Below, in pieces: positions 7,599 through 16,680 of a stretch of DNA of 39,312 nt (within the stretch, counting starts at the first letter, position 1; each line of letters opens with the position of its first letter). The stretch is taken from positions 1-39,312 of the forward strand of contig JAUSDK010000174.1 of NCBI GenBank assembly GCA_030650875.1, written 5' to 3'. This DNA is from Polaromonas sp. (GTDB lineage Bacteria; Pseudomonadota; Gammaproteobacteria; Burkholderiales; Burkholderiaceae_C). A program made the translations under genes and the position numbers. The notes below the pieces were generated by a model. It saw only the letters and a program-made list of their open reading frames with translations. It was not told the origin of the DNA and searched no databases.

Positions 7599-8834
7599 TC
7601 AGTAATCGGCACCCGGCAGTTCAGGCAAATCCTGCCGCAACCAGCCGGCGCCATGCCAGTCGTCCAGCAGCGCCAACGCCGCTGCGCTGGCCTTGCGCAA
7701 CTCTTGGGGCAGCAGGCTGCGATGATCCGCCAGAAGGCGCATGAAACGGGCATCGGCGCCTTTGGCGCGGTAGCTTTCGCCATTGATAAACACATGATCA
7801 CCGTCATACATCATCCGGGTACGTGCATCCAGATGAATACTGCTTTGGCCGGATTTTGCGGCCTCCTCAGACCATCCTTGCACAGGCTCGTCAAACCAGA
7901 CCGTGGGCTTGGGTGCCGTCATGTACTCGCCCAGCGCGCAGTTAAGGGCCAGCGGATCCTTCAGCGCATCCAGCACGGCCTGCCCGGCAAAGGCGGCCAG
8001 CGTGGCCGGCAACTCGGCTGGCGTCGCGGTTGCGGCCTGACCGGGGTCCTGGTACAGGCGCGGTGGACGTCCGGCCCGACGCCGGCCTTCACCACTGGCT
8101 TGGGCTTCTTCCTCGTCTTCTGAAAACTCAGCCAGGCGGCGCAGCAATTCGGCGGCCAGTTCACTTCGGCTCGGGACCCGAAAACCCACGGAATAAGTCA
8201 TGCAGTCAGCGGGCTTGCCGTCGCTGCAAACCGCCGCTTCGGCGATGCCATCATGCGCATAGCCAGGCGGCAGGTAAAGCATGTCACCCGCCTCAAGCAC
8301 AAACTCTTCTTCCGGTTCAAAGTTCTGCAATATCTTGAGCGGTACGCCCGGCTGCAGCGTCAGGTCCTTTTGCCGCCCTATCCGCCAGCGCCGTTGTCCG
8401 CTGGCTTGCAACAAGAACACATCGTAGCTGTCAAAGTGCGGACCGACGCCGCCGCCAGGCGTTGCATACGAGATCATCAGGTCGTCCAGCCGCGAATCAG
8501 GAACAAAACGGAACTGCTGCAGCAAGGCATGCGCGCCCGCGTCATGCATGTCCACGCCTTGCACCAGCAAAGTCCAGCCCGGCTTGGCCAAAGGGGGCAG
8601 CGCTCTTGGCCCCATGGGCCCCTGCTTCATGCGCCAACCATTGGCCTGCTGAACAATCAAGCGGGATTCAACCTGCTCACGCGTCGCCAGTTTGAAAAGC
8701 GCCGCCCGGCTCAAGACAGGCTTGAATCCGGGAATAGCCTGGCGCACAAGAAGCGGCTTTTTTTGCCAGTGCCGATGCATGAATTGCGCTGGGCTCAGGC
8801 CGGCGAGGAGGTCAAGAGGTTGATTTATATCCAT
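7599..8834 (-). CDS. roxA: Ribosomal oxygenase RoxA/YcfD-type (cupin JmjC)
   Basis: 411 aa. Fe(II)/2-oxoglutarate-dependent hydroxylase of the YcfD/ROX group, which in E. coli hydroxylates an arginine of ribosomal protein L16. The JmjC facial triad is visible: HFD (H133, D135) in GPHFDSYDVF and the distal His in LPPGYAHDG (H194). The family opening PAQFMHRHWQKKPLLVRQA is clear. A C-terminal dimerisation/winged-helix-like part follows the cupin core, and a low-conservation insert near 235-270 is rich in Glu and Arg. The gene is divergent from the prolyl isomerase with only 14 bases between starts, so the promoters must overlap. Confidence 0.92.
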   Translation of the reverse strand: MDINQPLDLLAGLSPAQFMHRHWQKKPLLVRQAIPGFKPVLSRAALFKLATREQVESRLIVQQANGWRMKQGPMGPRALPPLAKPGWTLLVQGVDMHDAGAHALLQQFRFVPDSRLDDLMISYATPGGGVGPHFDSYDVFLLQASGQRRWRIGRQKDLTLQPGVPLKILQNFEPEEEFVLEAGDMLYLPPGYAHDGIAEAAVCSDGKPADCMTYSVGFRVPSRSELAAELLRRLAEFSEDEEEAQASGEGRRRAGRPPRLYQDPGQAATATPAELPATLAAFAGQAVLDALKDPLALNCALGEYMTAPKPTVWFDEPVQGWSEEAAKSGQSSIHLDARTRMMYDGDHVFINGESYRAKGADARFMRLLADHRSLLPQELRKASAAALALLDDWHGAGWLRQDLPELPGADY

Positions 8835-8848
8835 GGGACAATTGTCGG

Positions 8849-9373
8849 ATGAAAATCACCCCACAATGCGTCGTAGCCCTTACCTGGACGCTGAAAGATA
8901 CTTTGGGCGATGTGCTGGACGAACTGGACGAGCCTGTCGAATTCCTGCTCGGTGGCGACGACTTGCTGGTCAAAATTGAAGAAGCCTTGCAAGGCCACGA
9001 AGGTGGGGACTTGCTTGAGTTGCACCTGGAACCCGAGCAAGGGTTTGGCGACTACGATGAAAACCTGGTTTTCCTGGAGCCGCGTGACATTTTTCCGGCC
9101 GAACTTGAAGAGGGCATGACCTTCGATGGCGCGGCCCTGCCAGCGGGCGCCAGCGACGAAATGCCGCAAGACTTCATCTACACGGTGACGGAAATTTACC
9201 CTGAACACGTGGTGCTTGACGGCAACCATCCCCTGGCTGGAATCGCCATCCGGCTCGCCATCAAGGTCGAGTCAGTGCGTGATGCCACCGAGGACGAAAT
9301 CGGACAAGGCACCATGGGCACCGGCTTTTTCAAGCTGGAACCATTTACTCCTGGCAGCGACACCCTGCACTGA
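8849..9373 (+). CDS. slyD: FKBP-type peptidyl-prolyl cis-trans isomerase, SlyD-like
   Basis: 174 aa. The order of an FKBP half-domain, an insert-in-flap region and the FKBP C-terminal strand matches SlyD: VVALTWTLKDTLGDVLDE near 8-25, GHEGGDLLELHLEPEQGFGDYDE near 49-71 (the family's active-site strand), then VVLDGNHPLAG (121-131) closing the fold. The His/Cys-rich metal-binding tail of E. coli SlyD is absent, as is common in betaproteobacteria. It acts as a cytoplasmic foldase/chaperone. It is followed by a strong terminator. Confidence 0.9.
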   Translation: MKITPQCVVALTWTLKDTLGDVLDELDEPVEFLLGGDDLLVKIEEALQGHEGGDLLELHLEPEQGFGDYDENLVFLEPRDIFPAELEEGMTFDGAALPAGASDEMPQDFIYTVTEIYPEHVVLDGNHPLAGIAIRLAIKVESVRDATEDEIGQGTMGTGFFKLEPFTPGSDTLH

Positions 9374-9394
9374 CAACGCTAGCCAGCGGCATAA

Positions 9395-9433
9395 AAAAAG
9401 CGGCGCCGCAGTTCAACCGCAGCGCCGCTTTTT
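9395..9433. terminator. Bidirectional rho-independent terminator
   Basis: GCGGCGC (9400-9406) pairs with GCGCCGC (9422-9428) around a 15-base loop, with A-run and T5 flanks on either side. It serves the convergent slyD-like gene and the glycine-zipper lipoprotein gene. Confidence 0.88.
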
Positions 9434-9448
9434 CATGAAAGCCGATGA

Positions 9449-9985
9449 TCAATAACGGAACAGTTGCCCGTTTTCAATACGGACGCGGTCACCCGGACGC
9501 AAGTCGCCGGTAGACCCGAGGTCGAAAGAGCGGCGGGCACCGTTATCGGTTTGTACCGAGATACGATAGGTTTCGATGACCTGCGTTCTGGTGTTTTTCT
9601 CAATGGCATTGCCGGCCAGCGCGCCGCCTACAATGCCAGCGATTCGGGCAACGTCGCGCCCCGATCCGCCGCCAACCTGGTTACCAATCACACCGCCTGC
9701 AATACCGCCAATGACGGCGCCTGCGCCAGTGCCCTGGCCTTCGCCCTGGGTACGGATGACTTCAATATTGGTGACGCGGCCGTATTCAACATAGGCAGGA
9801 TTCACGTTCCCGGATGGGTACGACGATGCCGGATAGGTCGCAGCGGGATAAGTCTGTGCCGGATAGGTCGACGTAGGGTATGAACCCATCGGTGCCATGC
9901 TGCCCATGGGCTGCGCGCAAGCGGCAAGGCCTGCCAACACGACGATGGATGAAACTACGGCTGTGCTGCGTAATGAACTGCGCAT
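9449..9985 (-). CDS. Glycine-zipper 2TM-domain outer-membrane lipoprotein (SlyB/17-kDa antigen-like)
   Basis: 178 aa. The signal peptide ends LAGLAAC (Cys23). A short Tyr-Pro repeat region (YPTSTYPAQTYPAATYPASSYP, split into units of about six residues) follows. The glycine-zipper pair GAGAVIGGIAGGVIGNQVGGG ... IAGIVGGALAGNAIE spans about residues 86-126, and the C-terminal strand region has DLRPGDRVRIENG. Members sit in the outer membrane and are linked to envelope stress or barrier function. The Pro/Tyr repeats between the lipid anchor and the zipper probably act as a spacer. Confidence 0.88.
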   Translation of the reverse strand: MRSSLRSTAVVSSIVVLAGLAACAQPMGSMAPMGSYPTSTYPAQTYPAATYPASSYPSGNVNPAYVEYGRVTNIEVIRTQGEGQGTGAGAVIGGIAGGVIGNQVGGGSGRDVARIAGIVGGALAGNAIEKNTRTQVIETYRISVQTDNGARRSFDLGSTGDLRPGDRVRIENGQLFRY

Positions 9986-10591
9986 GAAAATCTCCTGTGA
10001 TTAACATCAAAACAGTGCGCCAAGCCTGAAAGCTGCCCGCCACGCGAGACCCCTTAGTTGGCTCCACTGCTGATGAGTCTATTACATGCCCACGCCAGCC
10101 CGGCGGCGGTGGGAATTGCACCAACGACGCCGTCGGATAAGCCGAGGCGCCCGTGTAGGCGAACAGGCCCTGGTGCAGCCAGCGCGCTCAACCCTTGCCG
10201 GTGGAGCCTCCCCTCTTTGCGGAATTCGCGAGGCTGGAGCGACGCAGGTAAGAACGTATTCGTCGTCAGCGACCCTTGCCACGTCAACACAACGGCCCAA
10301 GTCCGGCACCCACAACCGCTTCCCGGGCAGAAAACACGATTGAGGACCGGGGACTAAAACCAGCTGGCGGAGCCTGCATGAGATCGCCGTCTTCTTCGCG
10401 GCTGCCCTTGACACCAGACAGTTCAACAAGGCGTGATGTGTGCCGTGGGAGTGTCCCTGCACCCGTGGCCCCAAGACCATCATTGATGGGCTGCAGTCCG
10501 TGGCCCAGCAGGAGAGATCGAGCCTTGAAAACCAAATTTCACAAAACTATCAAAAACATCAAATTTGTAATTTACTGTTTTATGATGCAAA
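9986..10591. other. Intergenic stretch, no supported gene
   Basis: Several open frames exist on both strands but none shows recognisable motifs, a good ribosome binding site or protein-like composition. The first 40 bases must hold the promoter of the glycine-zipper lipoprotein. The composition falls abruptly from GC-rich to AT-rich near 10525, which marks the start of the accessory region. Confidence 0.5.
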
Positions 10592-10880
10592 ATGTACATC
10601 GAAAACTACAAATCAATAAATTCATTTAGAAATATCCACTCTTTACCCGACGATCCAAAAAGGAAAAATTGCTTGTCCAAAATGCGGTAAAACAGCGCAT
10701 CGGATCAAACGAACGCTGCTCGATCGCATCTTCAGCCTGCTAGCCCCTCGCAAACGTTATCACTGTGAATTTTGTGATCTGAACGAGTTCGTCATCGTTG
10801 AGCCCAGGCCGCACAAGCTGCCGAAATTTCCGGCCGGCGAACGAAGCCACGCTGCGGGCCATCAAGTACCCAGTTTTTGA
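10592..10880 (+). pseudogene. Small zinc-ribbon protein, apparently frameshifted
   Basis: The frame ending at the TGA 10878-10880 encodes CPKCG (10674-10688) and, about 30 residues later, HCEFC, two CxxC knuckles of a zinc ribbon. A basic linker (HRIKRTLLDRIFSLLAPRKRY) joins them. That frame has no ATG/GTG/TTG start before its upstream stop at 10617. An ATG at 10592 opens a different frame that runs to the A-rich tract CCAAAAAGGAAAAATT (10655-10670), where loss of one base would join the two into a protein of about 95 aa. Either the gene is broken, or the tract holds a sequencing error or frameshift site. An ATT start at 10668 after AAGGA is a weaker alternative. Confidence 0.5.
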
Positions 10881-11220
10881 CGGCATGACGTCGACAGCCG
10901 GCAAAGCCATTCAGCGTTTGTTCAGCGAATTGAACGCCAGTGCACGGCGATGATGGTCAACTGTTCAGCCGCCACCACGCCAGATGAAAAAGCAAGGCAG
11001 ACAGCGCCGGCGGCGTACAGCGCGTTCCCCACACCTCGATCTGGACCGCCATGTCGGCGGCGTTGTAGACAGCCACCGCATAGCGGGACCACAACGGCCA
11101 GGCAATGACCGCTCCGGGAGCATTTGGGAGTCAGCCCACCGACCCATACGAAATGGGCCAGGCAAAACCATCCACAATCCGCGTTACGCTATTGGCAAAT
11201 TCACATGAGAGGTATTTCAA
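10881..11220. other. Intergenic stretch upstream of the binding-protein gene
   Basis: No supported gene. A minus-strand open frame between about 11125 and 10968 reads somewhat protein-like (WPLWSRYAVAVYNAADMA) but has no ATG start and no recognised family; it may be a gene remnant. The promoter of the binding-protein/kinase operon should lie just before 11221, after a composition change to more AT-rich sequence. Confidence 0.4.
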
Positions 11221-12393
11221 ATGCAACGCTTCATGGCCGGCTTTGTTCTTTTGGCGGTACTTTGCTTTCCAGCGTGGCCGCAAGACCCCAAACTTCCCGT
11301 GCAGATCGGTTTGGATGCGGAATTCACCCTGGATAACAGCGTGTCGGCGCAAGCCATCGAAAAAGGCATGCGCATCGCCATTGCAGAGATCAATGCAAAT
11401 GGTGGTGTGCTGCAAGGGCGGCCGCTTGAACTCGTCCTTCGCGACAACGGCTCGATACCTGCACGCGGCATCAAAAATATTCGCGAGTTTTCCACGATGC
11501 CTCAGGTTGTGGCGGTTTTCGGGGGGCGTTTCAGTCCGGTGCTTCTGGAGGAGATGGCGGTTGTCAAGGAAACCGGAATGCTGTTGCTCGCCCCATGGTC
11601 CTCGGCGGATCCGATCATCAACAATGGAATGAAGCCGAACAGAGTCTTCCGGCTCTCGTTGCAAGACAGTCTTGCCATGCCAAAAATGCTGGAGACGTCG
11701 TCCAGGCTCGGCCTGACCAAGGTTGGATTACTGCTTACCAACACAGGTTGGGGACGCAGTAACAAGGCGGCGGCGGAAAATTACGTCAAAGCGAATCGCT
11801 CTCCTGCCATCGTTCACACGGCCTGGTACAACTTCAAGGACACCTCACTGATCGAGAAGTATGAATCGCTGCGAAGAATGGGGGCGCAGGCTGTCATCCT
11901 GGTGGCCAATGACGACGAAGCCGCTGTATTGGTCCGTGAAATGGCGGCCTTACCGCGCGAGCAGAGAGTTCCAATTTTGAGTCATTGGGGGGTTGCAGGC
12001 GGCCAGTTTGTAAGGCAAGCCGGTCCCGCACTTCAGGACATAGACTTTACGGTGATCCAGACCTTCAGTTTTTTCAAGGCGAATAAGGCGGCCCTTGCAC
12101 ACTTTTTCAGCGTCGCCAAAAACTTTGGCTTGGAAAAACCCGAGGATGTGATTGCGCCGACCGGGGTGGCACATGCCTACGATCTCACGCACATTTTGGC
12201 CAAAGCAATCAACCTGGCCGGCTCAGCAGATCGGGACGCTGTCCGTAACGCGCTGGAGAGAGTCAAAAATCACAGAGGAGTCGTCAAGTTTTACACGCAA
12301 CCCTTTAGTGCGACGGACCATGAAGCGCTCACTAAAAATGAACTCCTGATGGCGCGCTTTCGCAACGACGGCGTCCTGATTCCTGTTAATTGA
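11221..12393 (+). CDS. ABC-type branched-chain amino acid binding protein-like periplasmic sensor (Peripla_BP_6)
   Basis: 390 aa. A signal peptide (MQRFMAGFVLLAVLCFPAWPQ) precedes a type I periplasmic-binding fold. The start of the first lobe is clear (VQIGLDAEFT ... AIEKGMRIAIAEINANGGVLQGRPLEL), as is VVAVFGGRFSPV near 98-109. No permease or ATPase genes are nearby; instead a membrane histidine kinase follows 30 bases later. I infer that this protein delivers a ligand to the kinase rather than to a transporter, as in other binding-protein/kinase pairs. The ligand could be a small amino-acid-like or amide compound. Confidence 0.88.
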   Translation: MQRFMAGFVLLAVLCFPAWPQDPKLPVQIGLDAEFTLDNSVSAQAIEKGMRIAIAEINANGGVLQGRPLELVLRDNGSIPARGIKNIREFSTMPQVVAVFGGRFSPVLLEEMAVVKETGMLLLAPWSSADPIINNGMKPNRVFRLSLQDSLAMPKMLETSSRLGLTKVGLLLTNTGWGRSNKAAAENYVKANRSPAIVHTAWYNFKDTSLIEKYESLRRMGAQAVILVANDDEAAVLVREMAALPREQRVPILSHWGVAGGQFVRQAGPALQDIDFTVIQTFSFFKANKAALAHFFSVAKNFGLEKPEDVIAPTGVAHAYDLTHILAKAINLAGSADRDAVRNALERVKNHRGVVKFYTQPFSATDHEALTKNELLMARFRNDGVLIPVN

Positions 12394-12423
12394 TGGCTTG
12401 CAAGCGATCAGACTGCCAACGTA

Positions 12424-14559
12424 ATGACTTACCCAAGTAAGACGTCCTCACAGGCGCCCAGCCTTTCCCAGCGCATTCAACGGTTTAGTCAGATCACCCT
12501 CGTGATGTTTATTTTCGTCCTGGGTGGCGGTTCGTGGCTGCTGGTCCACAATGAGCAATCACTGGCACACCGTCAGCGGCTCGACCATGAGTGGAAATTG
12601 CAAGCGAACCGTGTCACGACGCTAATAACGACAATTCACGGAGAACTCAAGAAAACAGCCCACAGCAGTCTGATTTCAACTGCACTGGTCGACAGTGCAG
12701 GAAAAGACGCCTATCTGACCCCCTATCTTCAAGGATTGAGCAGGATTGAGGGTGTCCCCCTATCGCTCATTTTTGCTGATTTTGAAGGTAAAGAGATTGC
12801 AAGCAATGGCGCCGGCGGATTCACAAATGGCCACATAGCCTGGCTCCGTCAATTGCTTGAAAACCCTTCCCTCACGCCTGTAGCCATCATGGGAACGGGT
12901 GCGTCGGCAGAGCTGATAGTAGCCGAACTGATTTACTACTCACGCACAAAGACCCCCGAAGGCGCCTTGATGTACAAGGTGAAGATAAGCAATCTGGGCG
13001 ACCCAAACGCGCCCTTGCACTGGAAAGATGATGGATTTGTGCCCGAGGAGGGTATGGTTTGGCATCCGCTTGCATTGCCTGCTGACTTGCAACCGCTTGG
13101 ATTGAGCCTTGCGCTGAAGGAAGCCGCGGCTGCGCCAATCCAGCTGGATAGCCTGTCCTATCTCTATCTATTCACCACATTGATGGCTGTTGCTATTGCT
13201 GTCTGGGTTAGCCGCCGAATTGCCGAAAACCTGACCGGGGATTTACAGCGACTGTCTGATTTTGCAGGAGAAGTTGTTTTAACGGGACCCGGCAGCCAGC
13301 GGGCCAATTTAGGTGAAACCAGGGAAACCACGAAGCTCGCCGAGGCGATCAATGAAATGCTCGACCGGCTGGGCCATCAGCATCGCAGCTTGCAGGAAGA
13401 AAGTGAAACTAAATTTCGCAATCTGCTAGAAAACATGCCTGGCGCGGCCTACCGTTGGCACCTCGGAAAAAAGAGCATGGACTATATGAGCCGTGGCGTG
13501 GAGGAGCTGACAGGCTACCCTGCCGCCGATTTCCTGGAAAACAAGTCCCGTTCCTATTCAGACATCATTGAACAGGAAGATCGAAATATTAGAACCGCAG
13601 GAAAAAACACGCTTACACATGTTTGGGAATATCGAATACGGCACTTTAACGGCGAACAAAGATGGATATGGGAGCGAAATAGAACCTGTCACGATGACGA
13701 CGGAAAGCAACTTTATCTGGAAGGGGTACTATTCGACATCACAGAGCGCAAGCATGCCGAAGAAGCATTAATTAAAGCCATAAGAATTACTGAATCCGCC
13801 AACCTTGCCAAGAGCCAGTTTCTGGCGACCATGTCACACGAACTTCGTACACCCATGAACGGAATCGTAGGAATGGCCGAATTGCTCACCCTCCCCGAGC
13901 TGGAAAATGATATCCGCAAGACGTACGCAAAAATCGTTTTTGATTCCAGTAAAAATCTTCTTGGATTATTGAACGATATTCTTGATATTTCCAGGATTGA
14001 GGCAGGAAAATTAACTATCATAGAATCACCTCTCTATCCCGAAAAAATCATTCAGGAAGTTTTTGCTTTTTTTAATGCAGCAGCAAAAAATAAAAATCTC
14101 AAACTTGAATCTGTATGCGAAACATCCTGCAGCCAAAGCTACCTGGGAGATTCATTGCGACTGCGGCAAATGCTGTCAAATCTTATCGGTAATGCGGTGA
14201 AATTTACCGAGCATGGAACCATCCTGGTCCAGGCAAAGGAAGTTTCATCTGATGCCGATCATGTCGTCCTGGAATTCGTGGTAACCGACAGCGGCATAGG
14301 TATAGCCAAAAAAAATCAGGAGTTTTTGTTCAACAACTTTTCTCAGGTGGACAGTTCGGATACCCGCAGATACGGTGGATCTGGTTTGGGACTCGCCATC
14401 ACGAAGAACCTGGCCGAATTAATGGGTGGCTCTATAGGGGTAGAAAGCGATCTTGGAAAAGGCTCACGGTTCTGGTTCCGGATACAGCTTAGGCGCCTGG
14501 AAATCAGTAAATCTGACCGCGATCAGTCATCCAGACCCGTGACCACTGCAAGTGATTAA
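12424..14559 (+). CDS. Membrane sensor histidine kinase with PAS domain
   Basis: 711 aa. TM1 spans about residues 22-44 and TM2 about 241-263, enclosing a periplasmic sensor region of about 195 residues. A linker/HAMP-like region follows, then a PAS domain (about 335-450, ending [17 protein letters not shown]), HisKA with the phospho-acceptor H472 ([13 protein letters not shown]), and an ATPase domain with N box ([11 protein letters not shown]), DSGIGI and [10 protein letters not shown]. There is no attached receiver, so phosphate must pass to a separate partner. Candidates in the window are the receivers at 16018 and 19485, perhaps through the Hpt protein at 16681. It is co-oriented with the binding protein just upstream. 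Confidence 0.93.
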   Translation: MTYPSKTSSQAPSLSQRIQRFSQITLVMFIFVLGGGSWLLVHNEQSLAHRQRLDHEWKLQANRVTTLITTIHGELKKTAHSSLISTALVDSAGKDAYLTPYLQGLSRIEGVPLSLIFADFEGKEIASNGAGGFTNGHIAWLRQLLENPSLTPVAIMGTGASAELIVAELIYYSRTKTPEGALMYKVKISNLGDPNAPLHWKDDGFVPEEGMVWHPLALPADLQPLGLSLALKEAAAAPIQLDSLSYLYLFTTLMAVAIAVWVSRRIAENLTGDLQRLSDFAGEVVLTGPGSQRANLGETRETTKLAEAINEMLDRLGHQHRSLQEESETKFRNLLENMPGAAYRWHLGKKSMDYMSRGVEELTGYPAADFLENKSRSYSDIIEQEDRNIRTAGKNTLTHVWEYRIRHFNGEQRWIWERNRTCHDDDGKQLYLEGVLFDITERKHAEEALIKAIRITESANLAKSQFLATMSHELRTPMNGIVGMAELLTLPELENDIRKTYAKIVFDSSKNLLGLLNDILDISRIEAGKLTIIESPLYPEKIIQEVFAFFNAAAKNKNLKLESVCETSCSQSYLGDSLRLRQMLSNLIGNAVKFTEHGTILVQAKEVSSDADHVVLEFVVTDSGIGIAKKNQEFLFNNFSQVDSSDTRRYGGSGLGLAITKNLAELMGGSIGVESDLGKGSRFWFRIQLRRLEISKSDRDQSSRPVTTASD

Positions 14560-14635
14560 AAAAACCGCTTCAAGACTCACAGGCCAATTCATATGCCACG
14601 TCTGGACGACGTTCCGCGCTTTCGCACGGCGTACT

Positions 14636-15415
14636 TCAGGAGCCAGTTAAATGATTAATAATTTCAAGATTGCGGCGTTTATTTTTCGCAATAATTGAAA
14701 AGCGTCCATTTGACTGAAGCTCCAGCCAGACCGGAATGCGAAACACGGTGGGCTTATCGTCATCTTCGAGCCTAAAGCAATGAACCTCAGGCTCTACATA
14801 ATTATCCTGATCAACATTTTCAATGCAATCTTTCCGAATCAAAGAAACGATCATAATTTCAAGATAGTCGTCGGAAGAAATTACTTCACCCATTGACCCC
14901 AGATCAATAATATTATAATTATTATCGAACATCAGCAATCCAAGGCCAAGAAGTTGTATTTTTTTAAGCAGCCTTATGACTTCGTGCGCGTCCCTGAATT
15001 TTGTGTCGTGAAACGTATCCAGAACAAGGTCCGAGACGCCTTCAAGTTTTAGTCGATGATGGTTTTCAACCAGCCATCGAAGTAATGCAATGACCGGCCC
15101 CGATTCGTTACCGCCCGGGCATTCCTTATAAAACAAGGACGATTCAGGATACAGCATTTTGTTTTTTATACATGCATCCTGGCTAGATTTTGCAATATTA
15201 GAGAGTTCGTAATTGTCACCACAGCTCGAATTGAGAAGCACAAATGAAATAGACAAGCCGACTCGAACATGGCCGCCATTTTCAACGAACGAGGTTGATT
15301 TAGAATTCACGCAGGAAATCATGTTATTTTCAATAAAATTAGAAACAAAATTAATAAATCTTTTAAATAGAGAAAACACATAAATTTTTATATAATTCAA
15401 ATGTGTGATTGACAT
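14636..15415 (-). CDS. AT-rich hypothetical protein, unknown function
   Basis: About 259 aa from the ATG at 15415. This start is preferred over the ATG at 15451 because GGAAAG sits six bases ahead of it. No family is firmly recognised. The part around residues 45-100 (HVRVGLSISFVLLNSS ... NIAKSSQDACIKNK) faintly resembles the end of a GGDEF domain, and the following Leu-rich helices could be a degenerate partner domain; this is a weak impression only. Low GC content and rare-looking codon use set it apart from its neighbours and suggest recent transfer. It is convergent with the PAS kinase. Its ribosome binding site lies inside a long inverted repeat. Confidence 0.65.
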   Translation of the reverse strand: MSITHLNYIKIYVFSLFKRFINFVSNFIENNMISCVNSKSTSFVENGGHVRVGLSISFVLLNSSCGDNYELSNIAKSSQDACIKNKMLYPESSLFYKECPGGNESGPVIALLRWLVENHHRLKLEGVSDLVLDTFHDTKFRDAHEVIRLLKKIQLLGLGLLMFDNNYNIIDLGSMGEVISSDDYLEIMIVSLIRKDCIENVDQDNYVEPEVHCFRLEDDDKPTVFRIPVWLELQSNGRFSIIAKNKRRNLEIINHLTGS

Positions 15416-15422
15416 TGCTAAC

Positions 15423-15490
15423 TTTCCGAAATTTTTCCGCGAACGATCCATCGGACTACACGTGCGCGTCCATGCTGTAAATTTCGGAAA
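15423..15490 (-). promoter_or_regulatory. 12-bp perfect inverted repeat enclosing a ribosome binding site
   Basis: TTTCCGAAATTT at 15423-15434 is exactly inverted at 15479-15490, with a 44-base spacer. On the minus-strand transcript the 3' arm contains GGAA of the GGAAAG Shine-Dalgarno sequence of the unknown gene starting at 15415. If transcription starts beyond 15490, the stem would hide the ribosome binding site. It could equally be a pair of operator half sites, since each arm is itself nearly symmetric (TTTCCGAAA). Confidence 0.45.
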
Positions 15491-15906
15491 TATATAATAT
15501 GAGGCAAGCGTTAGATAACGATCTCTTGATCTCCTGGGTAATCAGATAGTTGTCTTCTCGATCGGTTTTCAGTTCCCCATTTTCAAGATTTACGACTCAT
15601 CCTTTCGACGGGCTATCAGCCAATTCCTGGCTATGTGCCATCCAAAACACGCTTGCCGTTCCAGCGCGGCAGTGCTGGCGTGTTCAGCGTGCAACCACCT
15701 GTTCGAGTCCTGCGCCGGCCTGTTTTCTGGCCAGCCCTTCGGAACATTCAATAGGCTCCCGTTTTTGCTGCGTGCAACACGACTTCTTTGTTGAATGCAC
15801 TTCTTGGCGACGGGCTGGCATGAACACGGGCCGACAAGGAACGCTCACTGTTCTATTCGAATGAAACACGGCCCTTGCCGGTTTTAGAATTTAGTGTTTT
15901 TTACCC

Positions 15907-15941
15907 AAATCAACGCAATTCATGTATTAATTTGTTGATTT
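15907..15941. promoter_or_regulatory. Inverted repeat upstream of the HTH-receiver gene
   Basis: AAATCAAC (15907-15914) and GTTGATTT (15934-15941) form a perfect 8-bp inverted repeat separated by 19 AT-rich bases, about 80 bases before the regulator's start. It is a candidate operator for autoregulation; no binding data are implied. The rest of 15491-16017 shows no supported gene. Confidence 0.35.
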
Positions 15942-16017
15942 TACAGATTTTATTCGTGCAATGTAAGGTCCATGCGGCCCAGTTGGCGTCAGGTTTGAAA
16001 TATTTGTAGAATTGGCC

Positions 16018-16638
16018 ATGAAAACTAACAAAAATATCCCGTCAGAGGAAGAATTCTGCGGAACTTCTTATGCGGCCAAGCTACTGAACCTGTCGATCGG
16101 AACGGTGCTGTCCTTGGTAGAAAAGGGAGAACTTCGGGCATGGAAAACCGGTGGTGGGCACCGCCGCATCGCAATGCAGTCCATTCTGGATTACCAAAAA
16201 CTGCACAACTTAATGGGCAAGTCAGAGCCATCGCAGGGCGCCAGGCTCAAGGTGCTACTGGTCGAAGACGATGAACCCACACGGGAATTGCTTAAAGGTA
16301 CGATCGAGCAGTGGAATCTACCCATTGACTGCACCGTGAAGACCTCCGCCATGGAAGCATTGATTGAAATCGCATCCTTGCGCCCCGATGTCCTGATCAC
16401 TGACTTGAAGATGCCCGGGGTTGACGGCTTTGAGTTCTTGCGAATCTTGCGCGCCAATCCGTCTTTTTCAAGCATCCATCTGGTGACCATCACCAGCCTC
16501 AGCGAACGTGAAGTCGCTGACCGTGGCGGACTCCCCGAGCACACGATCTATCTCAAAAAGCCGGTCGACATGCGCTGGCTCAATGGCTATTTTGTGGCGC
16601 TGGCGGCGACTCGCCGAGGTCAGCAAGGCGCGAACTGA
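16018..16638 (+). CDS. Excisionase/MerR-type HTH fused to a response-regulator receiver domain
   Basis: About 206 aa from the ATG at 16018; a TTG two codons earlier is possible. Residues 14-62 are an excisionase-type winged HTH (TSYAAKLLNLSIGTVLSLVEKG ... GGGHRRIAMQSILDY, split here), the fold used by Xis and BldC proteins. Residues 77-195 are a receiver domain with acidic residues EDD (83-85), phospho-acceptor D129 in LITDLKMPG and conserved lysine K181 in YLKKPV. Having the DNA-binding domain first and of this type is unusual for response regulators. The Hpt protein 42 bases downstream is a likely phosphodonor or competitor. Confidence 0.9.
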   Translation: MKTNKNIPSEEEFCGTSYAAKLLNLSIGTVLSLVEKGELRAWKTGGGHRRIAMQSILDYQKLHNLMGKSEPSQGARLKVLLVEDDEPTRELLKGTIEQWNLPIDCTVKTSAMEALIEIASLRPDVLITDLKMPGVDGFEFLRILRANPSFSSIHLVTITSLSEREVADRGGLPEHTIYLKKPVDMRWLNGYFVALAATRRGQQGAN

Positions 16639-16680
16639 GACGTATCCTGGCGATTCAGAAAAAGCTTTTCCAGCGTATTT

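Noticed and set aside
10054..10483. Several open frames on both strands upstream of the zinc-ribbon ORF
   Set aside because: Arg/Pro/Ala-rich, no ribosome binding sites, no recognisable motif; probably by-products of GC-rich DNA.
10965..11177. 70-codon minus-strand open frame before the binding-protein gene
   Set aside because: Low-complexity and in a different frame from the only protein-like segment there, which itself lacks an ATG start; insufficient to call a gene.
11221..12393. A complete ABC amino-acid importer
   Set aside because: No permease or ATPase genes are adjacent; the neighbour is a histidine kinase, so a sensing role is preferred.
15550..15869. Overlapping open frames on both strands between the unknown gene and the HTH-receiver gene
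   Set aside because: The minus-strand frame (with KQAGAGLEQVVAR) looks somewhat protein-like and vaguely familiar from related genomes, but it has no identifiable domain or ribosome binding site, so I could not support it.
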